Source of the DNA: Planctomycetota bacterium
Lineage (GTDB): Bacteria; Planctomycetota; Planctomycetia; Pirellulales; Pirellulaceae
Assembly: GCA_026692885.1 (NCBI GenBank)
Contig: JAPLNJ010000654.1
Coordinates: 1 to 16,151, forward strand
Length of the DNA stretch: 16,151 nt
Direction: 5' to 3'
This document shows, piece after piece, positions 1 to 8,200 of this stretch (position 1 is the stretch's first letter; every line of letters starts with the position of its first letter). Made by a program: the position numbers and the translations under genes. The notes beneath the pieces are model-generated. The model ran no database searches. It was not told the origin of the DNA and was given only the letters and a program-made list of their open reading frames with translations.

Positions 1-113
1 GCTCTCCGGAGCCGTGTGGTTCGACTGTGACGAGTCAACCCGCTCAAGATGTCCTGCCCCCGGCTCGAAGGTCCAGGACGCGGTAGGGCGTATCCTGCAC
101 GGCTCTGGAGAGC
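1..113. repeat. Imperfect inverted repeat at the left edge
   Basis: The first 16 bases (1-16) pair with 98-113 with one mismatch (15 of 16), enclosing about 80 bases. The element may extend beyond the window. No ORF with recognisable protein similarity crosses it. It is the first of a dense series of palindromic elements filling the left 2.2 kb. Confidence 0.6.
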
Positions 114-129
114 CATGCTCCGTGTTAGT

Positions 130-178
130 CTGTCGCCTTGGCCGGCCGGCGTTTAGCCCCGCTGGCGCGAGGCGACAG
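130..178. repeat. Short palindromic repeat with CTGTCGCCT arms
   Basis: CTGTCGCCT at 130-138 pairs perfectly with AGGCGACAG at 170-178. The interior is GC-rich and carries a second, weaker pairing (GCCGGC against GCTGGC around a GTTTAGCCCC loop). Together with 1-113 it accounts for the geneless left end. It is probably an interspersed planctomycete repeat; that identification is from general familiarity, not a search. Confidence 0.55.
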
Positions 179-211
179 GCCGACACCAGCCGCCCGGGTT
201 TGGTCGGCGGC

Positions 212-272
212 TTTTGGAGTGCGGAACGTGAAAGCGATACGCAAAGCGGCGTCAAGCCACCGCACTCCAAAA
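212..272. repeat. MITE-like inverted repeat, GGAGTGCGG family, short copy
   Basis: TTTTGGAGTGCGG (212-224) and CCGCACTCCAAAA (260-272) are a perfect 13-bp inverted pair. The right arm from about 243 also matches the longer arm of the element at 1039-1198 (AAAGCGGCGTCAAGCCACCG), so both belong to one family. The inner part of the left arm has decayed in this copy. It lies about 17 bases beyond the point where recognisable TniB-like coding stops (about 290), so it or its flank probably marks that gene's break. Confidence 0.65.
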
Positions 273-289
273 CGCCGCGGCAGGCCAGA

Positions 290-672
290 TAGAACCGGCC
301 AGCCAAGTCGGCGTTCGCCAGGCTGGATGTCTCGGCCAGCGGAAGCGTCTCGTCGAGCTTCTTCAGCATGCCGCAGAAATCCCGCTGACCTTGTGGCGTG
401 CGCCACTCCGGCCCCTCACCCCGGCCCTCTCCCCGGAGTACCGGGGCGAGGGAGTTTTGGACTGCGCGTCAGCCGTTGCTTGAAGCGGCGTTCGGTGTGC
501 TCGGCGCTCAGCACGTACTCGGCTTCGGGCATGCCGCAGACGACCACCGGCAGGCCGGTGTTGACGATCAGCACCTTAAGCCATTGCGACGCCTTGGTCA
601 TGACCTTGGCCCGGTCGACATCGAACAGGTGATGGAACTCGTCGAGCACGATCAGTTCGACGCCGCAGTGTA
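290..672 (-). pseudogene. TniB/TnsC-like transposition AAA+ ATPase remnant, split by a palindromic repeat
   Basis: TniB-type proteins are ATPases that help DDE transposases of Tn5053/Tn7-like elements choose targets. Reading 672 downward gives VELIVLDEFHHLFD, a Walker B motif with the family's DEFxH signature, then WLKVLIVNTGLPVVVCGMPE and ERRFKQRL. The frame is then interrupted by a 50-60 base palindrome (about 411-463). A second piece in another frame, 408 down to about 290, reads QRDFCGMLKKLDETLPLAE and then LANADLAGRFYLA, matching the TniB stretch that follows. The Walker A half is missing, and the end of the gene is lost near the GGAGTGCGG element. The two pieces are 241 bases apart in phase, so the insertion also shifts the frame. 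The product cannot be functional. The assignment rests on motif recognition. Confidence 0.72.
411..463. repeat. Palindromic repeat inserted within the TniB remnant
   Basis: The core hairpin pairs 425-436 with 441-452 (11 of 12, four-base loop) in a CCCTCACCCC/CCCTCTCCCC context. The outer limits are set by where TniB-like coding stops on one side and resumes on the other. The element at 1775-1818 has similar arms and is probably the same family. Confidence 0.6.
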
Positions 673-761
673 GGGTGGGCCATAGCGGGTCAGGCGAGAA
701 CGCTCACCAAAAGGCAAGAACGGAGATCTGCCGTGGAACCGTCCCTGGCCAAGAAACCGAA

Positions 762-842
762 CGCCGGCCCACCGGGATCCGCTGAGCATTAGGAACGCTG
801 CGCATCGCACGAGATGGCGATGCCGATTCTGGTGGGCCGGCG
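762..842. repeat. Inverted repeat with CGCCGGCCCACC arms
   Basis: CGCCGGCCCACC at 762-773 pairs perfectly with GGTGGGCCGGCG at 831-842, 57 bases apart. A related GGTGGGCC motif occurs at about 674-681, at the upstream edge of the TniB remnant. No coding sequence is recognised inside. Confidence 0.6.
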
Positions 843-1038
843 CTGGTCCGTAGCGGATTTCGAGCTTGTCGGCTTGACTGCGCTGTGGGTTGGGACGAGC
901 GGTGGCTCCAAAGCCGACCAGCGCCGCTGCAAACGCTGCTTTTCCTTAGCCGTGAGGTCTTGGATTGGAGCCGGCTTGACGGTGGGTGGTTTCGTTTTCG
1001 AGGATACCGTGTCGTCTGCGGCGAATCGTAACCGGTTA
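843..1038. other. Unassigned spacer between repeats
   Basis: About 200 bases with open frames on both strands but no family I recognise. A minus-strand frame includes the basic stretch TAKEKQRLQRRW, which could be the tail of a lost gene such as the missing transposase. Nothing in it is diagnostic, so no gene is called. Confidence 0.4.
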
Positions 1039-1198
1039 CTTTGGAGTGCGGTGGCTCGACACCGCTTTCCTTTGCGGCGAAGCTGCCTCTTGGGGAAAGC
1101 CGTCCTGGCCGGTTCATGCTGCCGAACGAGGGTGAAACGAGCAAGTTGGCTGCGCTGCGAAAAGAAAGAAAGCGGTGCCAAGTCACCGCACTCCAAAG
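1039..1198. repeat. MITE-like element with 31-bp terminal inverted repeats, GGAGTGCGG family, long copy
   Basis: Arms at 1039-1069 and 1168-1198 pair at 28 of 31 positions, beginning CTTTGGAGTGCGGTG and ending CACCGCACTCCAAAG. The 98-base interior has no recognisable coding. The shape (short, no gene, long terminal inverted repeats, a second shorter copy at 212-272) fits a non-autonomous element. I see no convincing target-site duplication. Confidence 0.72.
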
Positions 1199-1250
1199 GC
1201 CCGCCCGTCGAGCAGCCATTCGGTGCCCACACCGAGTCGAACGATTACCG

Positions 1251-1474
1251 CGAAGCGGTTGCAGACCAAAGCCCAGGGTCGCGCAGCGCACCCTGGATTG
1301 AGAGATCACCACCGAGCAAACCCCAACGGGGTTTCACAATTCGCCCGTCCGGTCACGTTTCTTGTGTGGAACCCCGTTGGGGTACGGAGAGATCTTGGCC
1401 ATTCGTTACCCAGGGTGGCGCTCCGCGGCTTTGCCGCTGCGCTGACCCTGGGCTTTAGTCTGCAACGCCTTCGG
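1251..1474. repeat. Nested composite palindrome
   Basis: An outer arm at 1251-1296 (containing GCAGACCAAAGCCCAGGGT) pairs with 1410-1474 (containing ACCCTGGGCTTTAGTCTGC). The right arm carries an extra small hairpin (CGCGGC TTT GCCGCTGCG). Inside is a second palindrome: CCCCAACGGGGTT at 1321-1333 pairs perfectly with AACCCCGTTGGGG at 1370-1382. This suggests one repeat inserted into another. Transcription in either direction would give a long structured RNA. Confidence 0.7.
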
Positions 1475-1503
1475 CGTAAGGTCACCAGATGAAACGCCCA
1501 GCC

Positions 1504-1534
1504 CTCGGTGGCGGCGTATTACCGGGCCACCGAG
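1504..1534. repeat. Short inverted repeat at the end of the TnsA-like remnant
   Basis: CTCGGTGGC at 1504-1512 pairs perfectly with GCCACCGAG at 1526-1534. The right arm overlaps the last codons of the TnsA-like fragment, so the fragment's stop at 1519-1521 may come from the repeat and not from the original gene. Confidence 0.45.
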
Positions 1535-1680
1535 AGCTTGCGTTGAGCGAGAGGTTTTGCCAACCGATCGGAAGACTTGACCTCGACGAGCCGCTTTTGG
1601 CCGCTGGTCATCTCCACCAGGAAATCGGGCACGATGTAGCTGCAAGCCCATCGCGCGGCCAGGAGCTGCAGCACAGGACC
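1519..1680 (-). pseudogene. TnsA-like PD-(D/E)xK nuclease remnant of a Tn7-like transposon
   Basis: Reading from about 1680 down to the stop at 1519, the frame gives SYIVPDFLVEMTSGQKRLVE followed by VKSSDRLAKPLAQRKL. The PDFLVE...G...LVEVK pattern supplies the catalytic D and ExK of TnsA-type endonucleases, which cut the 5' ends of Tn7-like elements; a basic 'L..P....KL' stretch follows, as in that family. Only about 50 residues remain. The upstream part of the same open frame (to 1998) crosses hairpins and overlaps an opposite-strand gene fragment, so it is not original coding. Its nearness to the TniB remnant on the same strand supports TnsA. The C-terminal nuclease domain of a DEAD/type III restriction helicase is the main alternative, since it shares the same motif. 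Confidence 0.5.
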
Positions 1681-1682
1681 GT

Positions 1683-1727
1683 CGCGAGACCGTCTCTCGC
1701 GTACTGGCCGGTCGTAAACCGACCAGT
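1683..1727. repeat. Two adjacent small hairpins
   Basis: CGCGAGA (1683-1689) pairs with TCTCGCG (1695-1701). Immediately after, ACTGGCCGGT (1703-1712) pairs with ACCGACCAGT (1718-1727), 9 of 10. They sit exactly where TnsA-like coding begins to be recognisable, so they probably mark its truncation point. Confidence 0.5.
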
Positions 1728-1774
1728 TAGCAGCAAGGGGGGGCGGCTCGCGCGGAGCAAGCCAGCCCACCAAG

Positions 1775-1818
1775 GCCCTCTCGCCCCACGCACCTTGCGG
1801 CGCGAGGGGTGAGAGGGC
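1775..1818. repeat. Palindromic repeat decapitating the B12-binding fragment
   Basis: GCCCTCTCGCCCC (1775-1787) pairs with GGGGTGAGAGGGC (1806-1818), 12 of 13. The arms resemble the element inside the TniB remnant (411-463). Recognisable cobalamin-binding coding begins directly after the right arm. Confidence 0.6.
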
Positions 1819-2004
1819 ACCGGTGAAGGCTATGCCGTGGTGAAAATCCTCGCGGGTGGCCGAGCCCTCGCCGACGCGACGGACCTGGCCCAACAATTCG
1901 GCGCGGATGGTTACGCGGCCGACCCGCACGCAGCCGTCGCTTTGGGAAACGCGCTGGTGGGGTTGGAGTTTTCCGGCTCTCGGAGCGGAAATGCTCATGG
2001 CTGA
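1813..2004 (+). pseudogene. C-terminal remnant of a cobalamin (B12)-binding domain protein
   Basis: The open plus frame bounded by stops at 1810 and 2002 reads GYAVVKILAGGRALADATDL, then AQQFGADGYAADPHAAVALG. This matches the end of the Rossmann-like B12-binding fold: a beta strand with a GG turn (position of the conserved VGG/AGG), a helix beginning with the LA of 'DLA', and the GADGYAxDPxxAV motif. The His-containing N-terminal half (DxHxxG) is absent, cut off at the palindrome ending at 1818. The natural-looking stop TGA (2002-2004) overlaps by about 10 bases the end of the convergent peroxidase remnant. There is no start codon or RBS, so it is not expected to be expressed. The family call is good; the parent protein (methyltransferase, radical SAM or regulator) cannot be told. 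Confidence 0.62.
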
Positions 2005-2125
2005 GTCGGTTTGGTAGCAGGTTCCCTCTCGATGAACGCTACCACCGCTGGGTCATCCGGCTTCGTGCCTGATCCAAACCGAGCGACCACCATTCCCTTG
2101 CGATCGATCAAGAGTTTCGTGGCGA
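1995..2125 (-). pseudogene. C-terminal remnant of a glutathione peroxidase (thioredoxin fold)
   Basis: The minus frame reads SLATKLLIDRKGMVVARFGS followed by GTKPDDPAVVAFIE, then a stop at 1995-1997. This matches the last strand-helix of glutathione peroxidases, where 'TKFLVDRxGxVVxRF..TTKP' is conserved. The catalytic Cys/Sec, Gln and Trp regions are missing: coding similarity ends where the palindrome at 2126-2189 begins. An open frame continues through that palindrome to an ATG at 2189, but that part is repeat sequence. A general AhpC/TSA or redoxin protein is the alternative. It is not likely to be functional. Confidence 0.55.
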
Positions 2126-2189
2126 GTGAGCGGTGTCGCGCTAGCGGCCGGTCGGATTCGAAACCGGCGGCTAGCGCCGTGTCGCTCAC
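2126..2189. repeat. GCTAGC-GCCGG palindromic repeat, copy 1
   Basis: Arms 2126-2152 and 2163-2189 pair imperfectly. GTGAGCG at the outside and a GCGCTAGC-(C/G)-GCCGGT core are conserved, while a five-base block (GTGTC against ACACG) does not pair. A perfect 25-bp member of the same family ends the window (16076-16151). This copy interrupts the peroxidase remnant. Confidence 0.75.
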
Positions 2190-2274
2190 CGCCCGTATTC
2201 AAAGCCTTGACGGCGCCCTAGGGGATTTCGTTCGGGCGGAAGCCACGCAAGAAGCAGTCCCGCAAGGCCGTGCC
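2190..2274. other. Short spacer downstream of the giant gene
   Basis: I see nothing specific here. It contains no T-run-terminated hairpin, so the giant gene has no obvious intrinsic terminator unless the adjacent palindrome at 2126-2189 serves. Confidence 0.4.
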
Positions 2275-5200
2275 TCACCCTCGCCGCCAGGCAATCGCGA
2301 CTTCGTCGGCCAGGTCCGTCAGGGCCGACTCCAACTCGGCCGATGCCCAGCTCATAGGCCCGTCCTCCTGCGTTGCCCATGGTCCCGGACCGCAGCGAGT
2401 GCGGCCGTGATCCAGGGTCCAGAATCGATGGGCCCCACGGCCAGGCATGGCCGCGGCGAGGCCCGCGGCGACGGCCGCATCGGCTGTTCGCTCCGTGGTA
2501 GCTCCGTGTCCCGACACCGGTTCGGGAACGGCAGAGGAAACCACGTACGTTAGCGCCGGCGAGAGGCTGCCCTGACCCGTTGTCGCTCCGACCGCGGCGC
2601 CGAGTCCGGCGGTAGACGAGGCCTCACGCACCCCACCCGCTTCCGCTTCTCCGGTACCGGCGGCGTTCAGGTAGTTGATCACGAGCAATACGTCCACCGG
2701 GCTGATGATATTGTCACCGTTGACGTTGTAGAACGGCGGCGGCACCTCCGGCGCTCCCGGCAGGGCGGTCTGGCCAAGATGAGAGTTGATGTAGTGGATC
2801 AGGACGAGAACATCCAGCGGCGTCACTTGGCCTTCGCCGGTGACATCGCAAGGCAGGTTGCGATTCTGCCAATCGGAACTCACCAACGTTTGCGCATCGA
2901 ACGCGGCCGGTAACGCCTCGCGATGACCAACGTTGTCCGCGGCGAGACTGTAGAAGGCGTAGGTGTGTCCCGGTGGGGCCGTGTACGTCGCCGACGTCGC
3001 CGTCGTCCCTTCCTGCCACAGTTGGAATACGCCTTGGTCGACGGAGACGTATACGTCGTAGCGGCTGATTGCCGAACCGCCCACGTCATCCTGGCCCGCC
3101 CAGCTCACCGGAAAGCTGGCGAGCGAACCGGGAGGCAGAAGGTTGACGCTACTGACGGGCGCGAGGGCATCGAGCGTGTTCCGAGCCGTATTCGTTTCGA
3201 GGGGCGCATTGACGTCGAACACGATGCGGGCCTGAGCCGCGACGGCGGTACCGCTGGCCAGTCCCGCCTTTGGTTGGACGAGGTAGCTGAGCCAGCCCTC
3301 GCCGCGGCCCGTGCTATCGTCCGGCGGCAAGAAGCCCAAAGCGGGGTCTTCCACCAACTGGCCCGTGACCGGATCGAGCGCGATTAGATCCGCCCGGATT
3401 TCCCCGGAGGCAGGGTCCAGCCGGGCGTCGATCGTGACCAGCAAGTTGGTGCCCTCCGGACGCAGATCCACGGTCGTCGAGAAGTGACTAAGGTGGTCCG
3501 GCACCGGAATGCTATGGCTGCCGAAGCCGATCTCCTGCCACGCGAACGTAGCCGGGTCGAGGTTGGCATCCAGGGTCGCCGTCACGTGGACTTCCTGTGC
3601 GGGCAGCATGGTGGTGGGCACGTTCTCGAACAGAATCGTGTAGGACAAGGCCGCCTCAGCGGGGACGAACCGCCCGGGGCCGAAGCCTGCCGGGCCGACC
3701 ATCTCGTTGGGATCGGCACTGCCGCCAACCGTCGTCGCGCCATGGTCGTAGTTTCGGCCTTTGCCCCCGCCAGGATGAGGCACATTGACGGACACGATCA
3801 GCGTGTAGTCCGGGTTCATGTCGCCGCCGAACGTGGTCGGGCCGACTTCGTTGGCGGCTCCGTGGCCGCAGACCTCGACCAGGAAATCGTAGTTGTATCT
3901 GGTCTCCAGGCCCCGGACCGTGACCTGAGCCCGATCCCCGCCCCGCTCGAGATCGCAGCCCAAGAATAACTTGCCCTCGGGTGTCAGCAGATAAACCAAC
4001 ACGTCCAGGTCGCCGACGCGGCTCACGAACTTGCTGGCGATGTTCAGCGGATACGTGATGTTCGTATCCGGCGCCAGCGGGTCCGTCGTATGCTCGATAT
4101 GGAAGCGGAACCAGTCGCCCACGCCCGGCGCTGATTCGTCCATGACCAAACCCGACTTGGTAACCGACGAAACGATCCGGCCCAAATCGGTAGCTTTGTC
4201 TGGGCGGTTGTTGGGCATCGGACCGGCAACTGGATAGCCGTTATCGATCAAAGCGGCGGCGAAAGCGGGGTCCTGGCCGTAAGCCGTTGTCCAGCGCTGA
4301 GCAAATGCCGCAAGTGTGCTCTCGCCCCCCAGCACGTCCAGGATCTTGTACAGCCCGCTCAGTCCCTGGCTCCACAATGTGCTGGCCACCGCACCGGCGA
4401 CCACGTCTCCCGTATTGGCATCACGGTTGATGCCGTCGCTGACGAGACTGGCCGGATCGTACTTCTCGTCGCGACTCGCCGCGTTATCCGGGAACCCATA
4501 CGCATCGGATCCCATCCAGTAGTCGTGCTGGTCGAGAAATTCGGGCGATCGCCAGCGATCGTGTGGCACGGTCAGGGCGGTGGTCTCCAAAGAACCGCGT
4601 GAGCGTTGCCAGACTACGGCGGCGAAGTAAGCCGCAAATCCCTCGGCAAACGCGCTGGTGGCGGTCGAACTCTCGTAGATCAAGCCGAAGTCGTTCTGAT
4701 CGAAGCTCGCCGGTTGATAATGGTTGAACTCGACTTGGAGCGCATGGGCGTAGGCCTGCCAGAGCGAAACAGGATCCTGGCGACAGGCCCAGGAGATGGT
4801 GAGCATGTCGTGCGCGGGATCGTAAGCGTCCTCATTCCCTTTCAGGCTGAGTTGCTCCACCATCGCGACAGGTTTGGTCTGATAGCGGGGCTGTTGCTCG
4901 CCAAAGGCGTCTCCTTGAACCGTGATCCCCGCCATGCGTGCCCACTGCAATAACTGCAGTGGCTCGGTCACATCGAGCGTGAAGCTCAAATCCTGCACGC
5001 CGGGCTTTTGGGGATCGAGCGTGATGACCGGCGATCTCCCCAGCTCAAGCAGTTGCCCCCACTCCGGCAACCGGACATTGGCATCGCGAGTGATTCTCAT
5101 CCAGCCCGGGCGACCGTCGTGGTTCTCCGTGGTGAGGGATCCGGGCTTGAGCATCCCGGCGAACTTATTTTCGGCATAGACGACCAGATAGACCTGCCGC

Positions 5201-8200
5201 GGCGTGTCGTTCTCTTGGGGATCCAGAGCGCCGATGGGCTGGCCCTGGTTGTCCTTGGCGAACGAGAATTTGCTGAAGTTACTCAGGTTCGATCGCGTGA
5301 CTTCGTTGTACTGACTCAGTAAATAATCGTCACCCTGGCCGGGCATAACGTCGACGGCGTCCCCGACTTTCTCGAACAATGCCAAGACGCAATTGTCTGT
5401 CAGGTCCTCCCCGATCAAATCGGTGGGCTTACGTTGGCTGATGTGGCCAGCGACGACCACCTGCGGGGTAACTAGGTGGAAGGTGACGACGTAGTCTGTA
5501 CCGAGCTGGGTCGGTGCCTCGTCGGAGAGGCAGCCAGCATCCGTTAAGTCGGCCCCAATCTTGACCGTGTAATCACCTTCCTTGCTCTGTCGCGGAATTC
5601 TTAGGAACCAGTGGGTGAGTGTGTCTCGCCTAATCCACGCTGGATCATCAACTCCATTCTGGTAATATATTTCTTGAAGTGACGAACCCAACACGGGCAA
5701 CGCTGCCCCGTCGGGATCGGTGATCGTAATCTTCTGATCGAGATCCAAGACCTCTTCGCTGAAGGCGACTTCGATCGTATCCACGGGGCCGGTGATCGCG
5801 GCACCGACAGGCCAGTTCTCGCCGGTCGTCGAGTGCACCGAGACCGACTGGACTTTCGGCGGGGCGTCGTCATGAATGTGAATGAACTGATAGTTCTGCG
5901 GAACCGAGGGGCTGTCGGTCGTCGTCGTCAACTTCACGCCGTTCAGGTCGGATATGTTCTTGCCAAACGTGACCTTCCATTGGGAGCCACTCGGGGAGCT
6001 ATCGTTCGGTAACGGATGATCGCCGTCCAAGTGCAGGCCGAAGATCCCATAGCTGGTCGTGCCGCACGGGCGGGTCTGAGAGGAGTTGATTCTGAGTACC
6101 AGGCGACTTCCGTTTGGTACGGCTGTTTGTCCAAACTGAATGTTCTCGGCATTGAACGTCCGGAAATCGATCTTTCGATTGAACGTAACGATCACCGCCT
6201 GCAGCCCACCTTCGCTGAGCTTCACGTAGGTGGGGCCGATGGACTTGACGTACAGCTTCTGGCTCAAGACCGCGCGGCTCTCATTTGCTTGAGGAGCAGC
6301 CGGCGATCCTTCGCTTTTGGAGGTCTCCGCGTACGGTGCCGCGGCGAGCGCCGGCGTGTCCAGCAGAAATCCAGCCTCGTAGACATCGGTCGCTTGGCCG
6401 GGGATGCCGGTTCGGTCCTGATCCAGCCTGTGCCCGGACAGGTCGGCGATGTCCGGCCCGATCTGGAGGTGGTAGAAACCTGGTGCGGTCTGCTGAGGGA
6501 AGGCGACCCGGAACAACCGCGAGGAGAGCCGCTGGATTGCCAGCCCGGTGACGGGGTTGCCAGCCGAATCGGTCATGCTCAGATCGTCGGCGGTGAACGT
6601 GCTGGGGTTGAGGGGCCGGCTGAAGATCACTTCGACGGCCTGTGCGCCGTAGCCATCCGCGCCGGCGATGGGCGTATCCAGCGTAATCGACAGGGGCGAC
6701 TGGTCCGTTAGTCCGCCACCGGTGCCTAAGGCATCAACCAGGGCGTCCTGGAGCAGTTCGCTCAGCAGGACGGGCGTACGCCGTTGGGCGGCCGTCAGCC
6801 GGCCGGACAGTTGCGTCAGCGTTTCGTCCCAGGTCGGGCCCAGTTCTCGCGTCAACACGGTCCAGGTTCCGTTCCAGTCCGGATCTTGGCTCGCAAAGGG
6901 TGGTCGAACCTGCGTTTCCAGTTGCTGCCAGTCGACCGCGTCCTGTGACGGGTACAAGGGATTCACGGTCTGGCTCTGCAGGTCGAAGTCGATCTGGCCG
7001 AAGGGCGTGTTAGCAATGGCGTACAGGCGGACGGTCTCCTGCTGGCCGGCGCGCAGGACGCCCGCCGCCCCCATGCTGCTGGGCGCGAAGAACTGGATGC
7101 GGCCGGTCTGATCGACGTGTTGCCGATCGAAGCCGAACCGCACGCCGCTCGGTCCGGTGAGTTCCAGTACGGGGCTGGGCATGTCCATGTCACCCGTGTT
7201 CGTGTACTGCACATCGATCGCGAATGGCCGGCCCACGCGGACCAACGACGGCAGCGAAAATTGAGCCTCGAGCCGTGGCCCCGTGGCCGCCTGCACCGAC
7301 AGCGCGGTCGGCGCCGTGGCCAAGGTCCCCGCGTTGTTCACCAGGCTCAATTGATAATCGCCGGCGGCCGCCAAATAGAGATTGAGCGTCGCCAACACCC
7401 GCGTGGAGTCCAGCCAATGCAACTGGGTAGCGCCGTAGGTGTGACCGTCGGGCGCCGTCAGTTGGACGCGGGCGTCCGAGGGGATGTCTGTCCCGCGGAT
7501 GTCGATCGTCACGAAGCCGCCGTTTCCCACCGTCGCAGGGCTGCACTGGGACACGGCAAAAGCCACCGGCGTGCTCGCGAGCTGGAAACCGGCCGGGACG
7601 GTCGGCAATGCGTCCGCGTAGGCCAGGACGATAAACGTCCCGCCCGTGGCCGGAAGCTGCAGTTGCTGGTCCGGCTCCAGAGACTCCGTGGATCGCAGAT
7701 CGTAGCTGGTCCTCGATGGCGGGCGGCCCAACTGGGCATACAACTCGGTCGCCCCGCTGGCGTTGCTCAGGTCCAGGCTCAGCAAACGGCTCTGGCCGGC
7801 CGGCATGGTAATCTTGTACCAGCGCGACTGGCCCAGAGCGGTAAACTGGTCGCTGAGTCCCGTCTCGTCCAGCGGCAATTCGGTGTAGTCCACACGGACC
7901 GGCAGGGCGGCGGTCCCCGTATTGTTATCACGCTTGCTGGTCGCTTCGAAGACAGCTCCGCCCACGTTGGTCTGCACCAGCCAGTAGTTCTGGCCCAACA
8001 CACCGGCAGGTACGGTCACCTCGGCGGTGAACGTCGCGCTCTGTCCCGGCCCCAGCACCAGGCCGGTGCCGACCACGAACTCGGCGGCCTGCACGGCGCC
8101 GGCCAGCGTTTCGCCGTTCAAACCGAGATAGATCGCATCGTGCCAAGGCCCGCCGGCCGGCATCGAACCCACATTGGTGATCGTCCAACGCAATGGGGCC

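Noticed and set aside
1..125. Possible group II intron end (GGAGCCGTGTG resembles a motif near intron RT genes)
   Set aside because: No domain V-like hairpin, no reverse transcriptase and no catalytic AGC/GTTCG structure is seen; the match is short and explained by a simple inverted repeat.
704..1312. Minus-strand frame of 202 residues as a hypothetical gene
   Set aside because: It runs through several palindromic repeats (762-842, 1039-1198, part of 1251-1474), so the open frame is made of repeat sequence.
1..2200. CRISPR array
   Set aside because: The many repeats belong to different families, are palindromic and irregularly spaced; there are no uniform repeat-spacer units and no cas genes.
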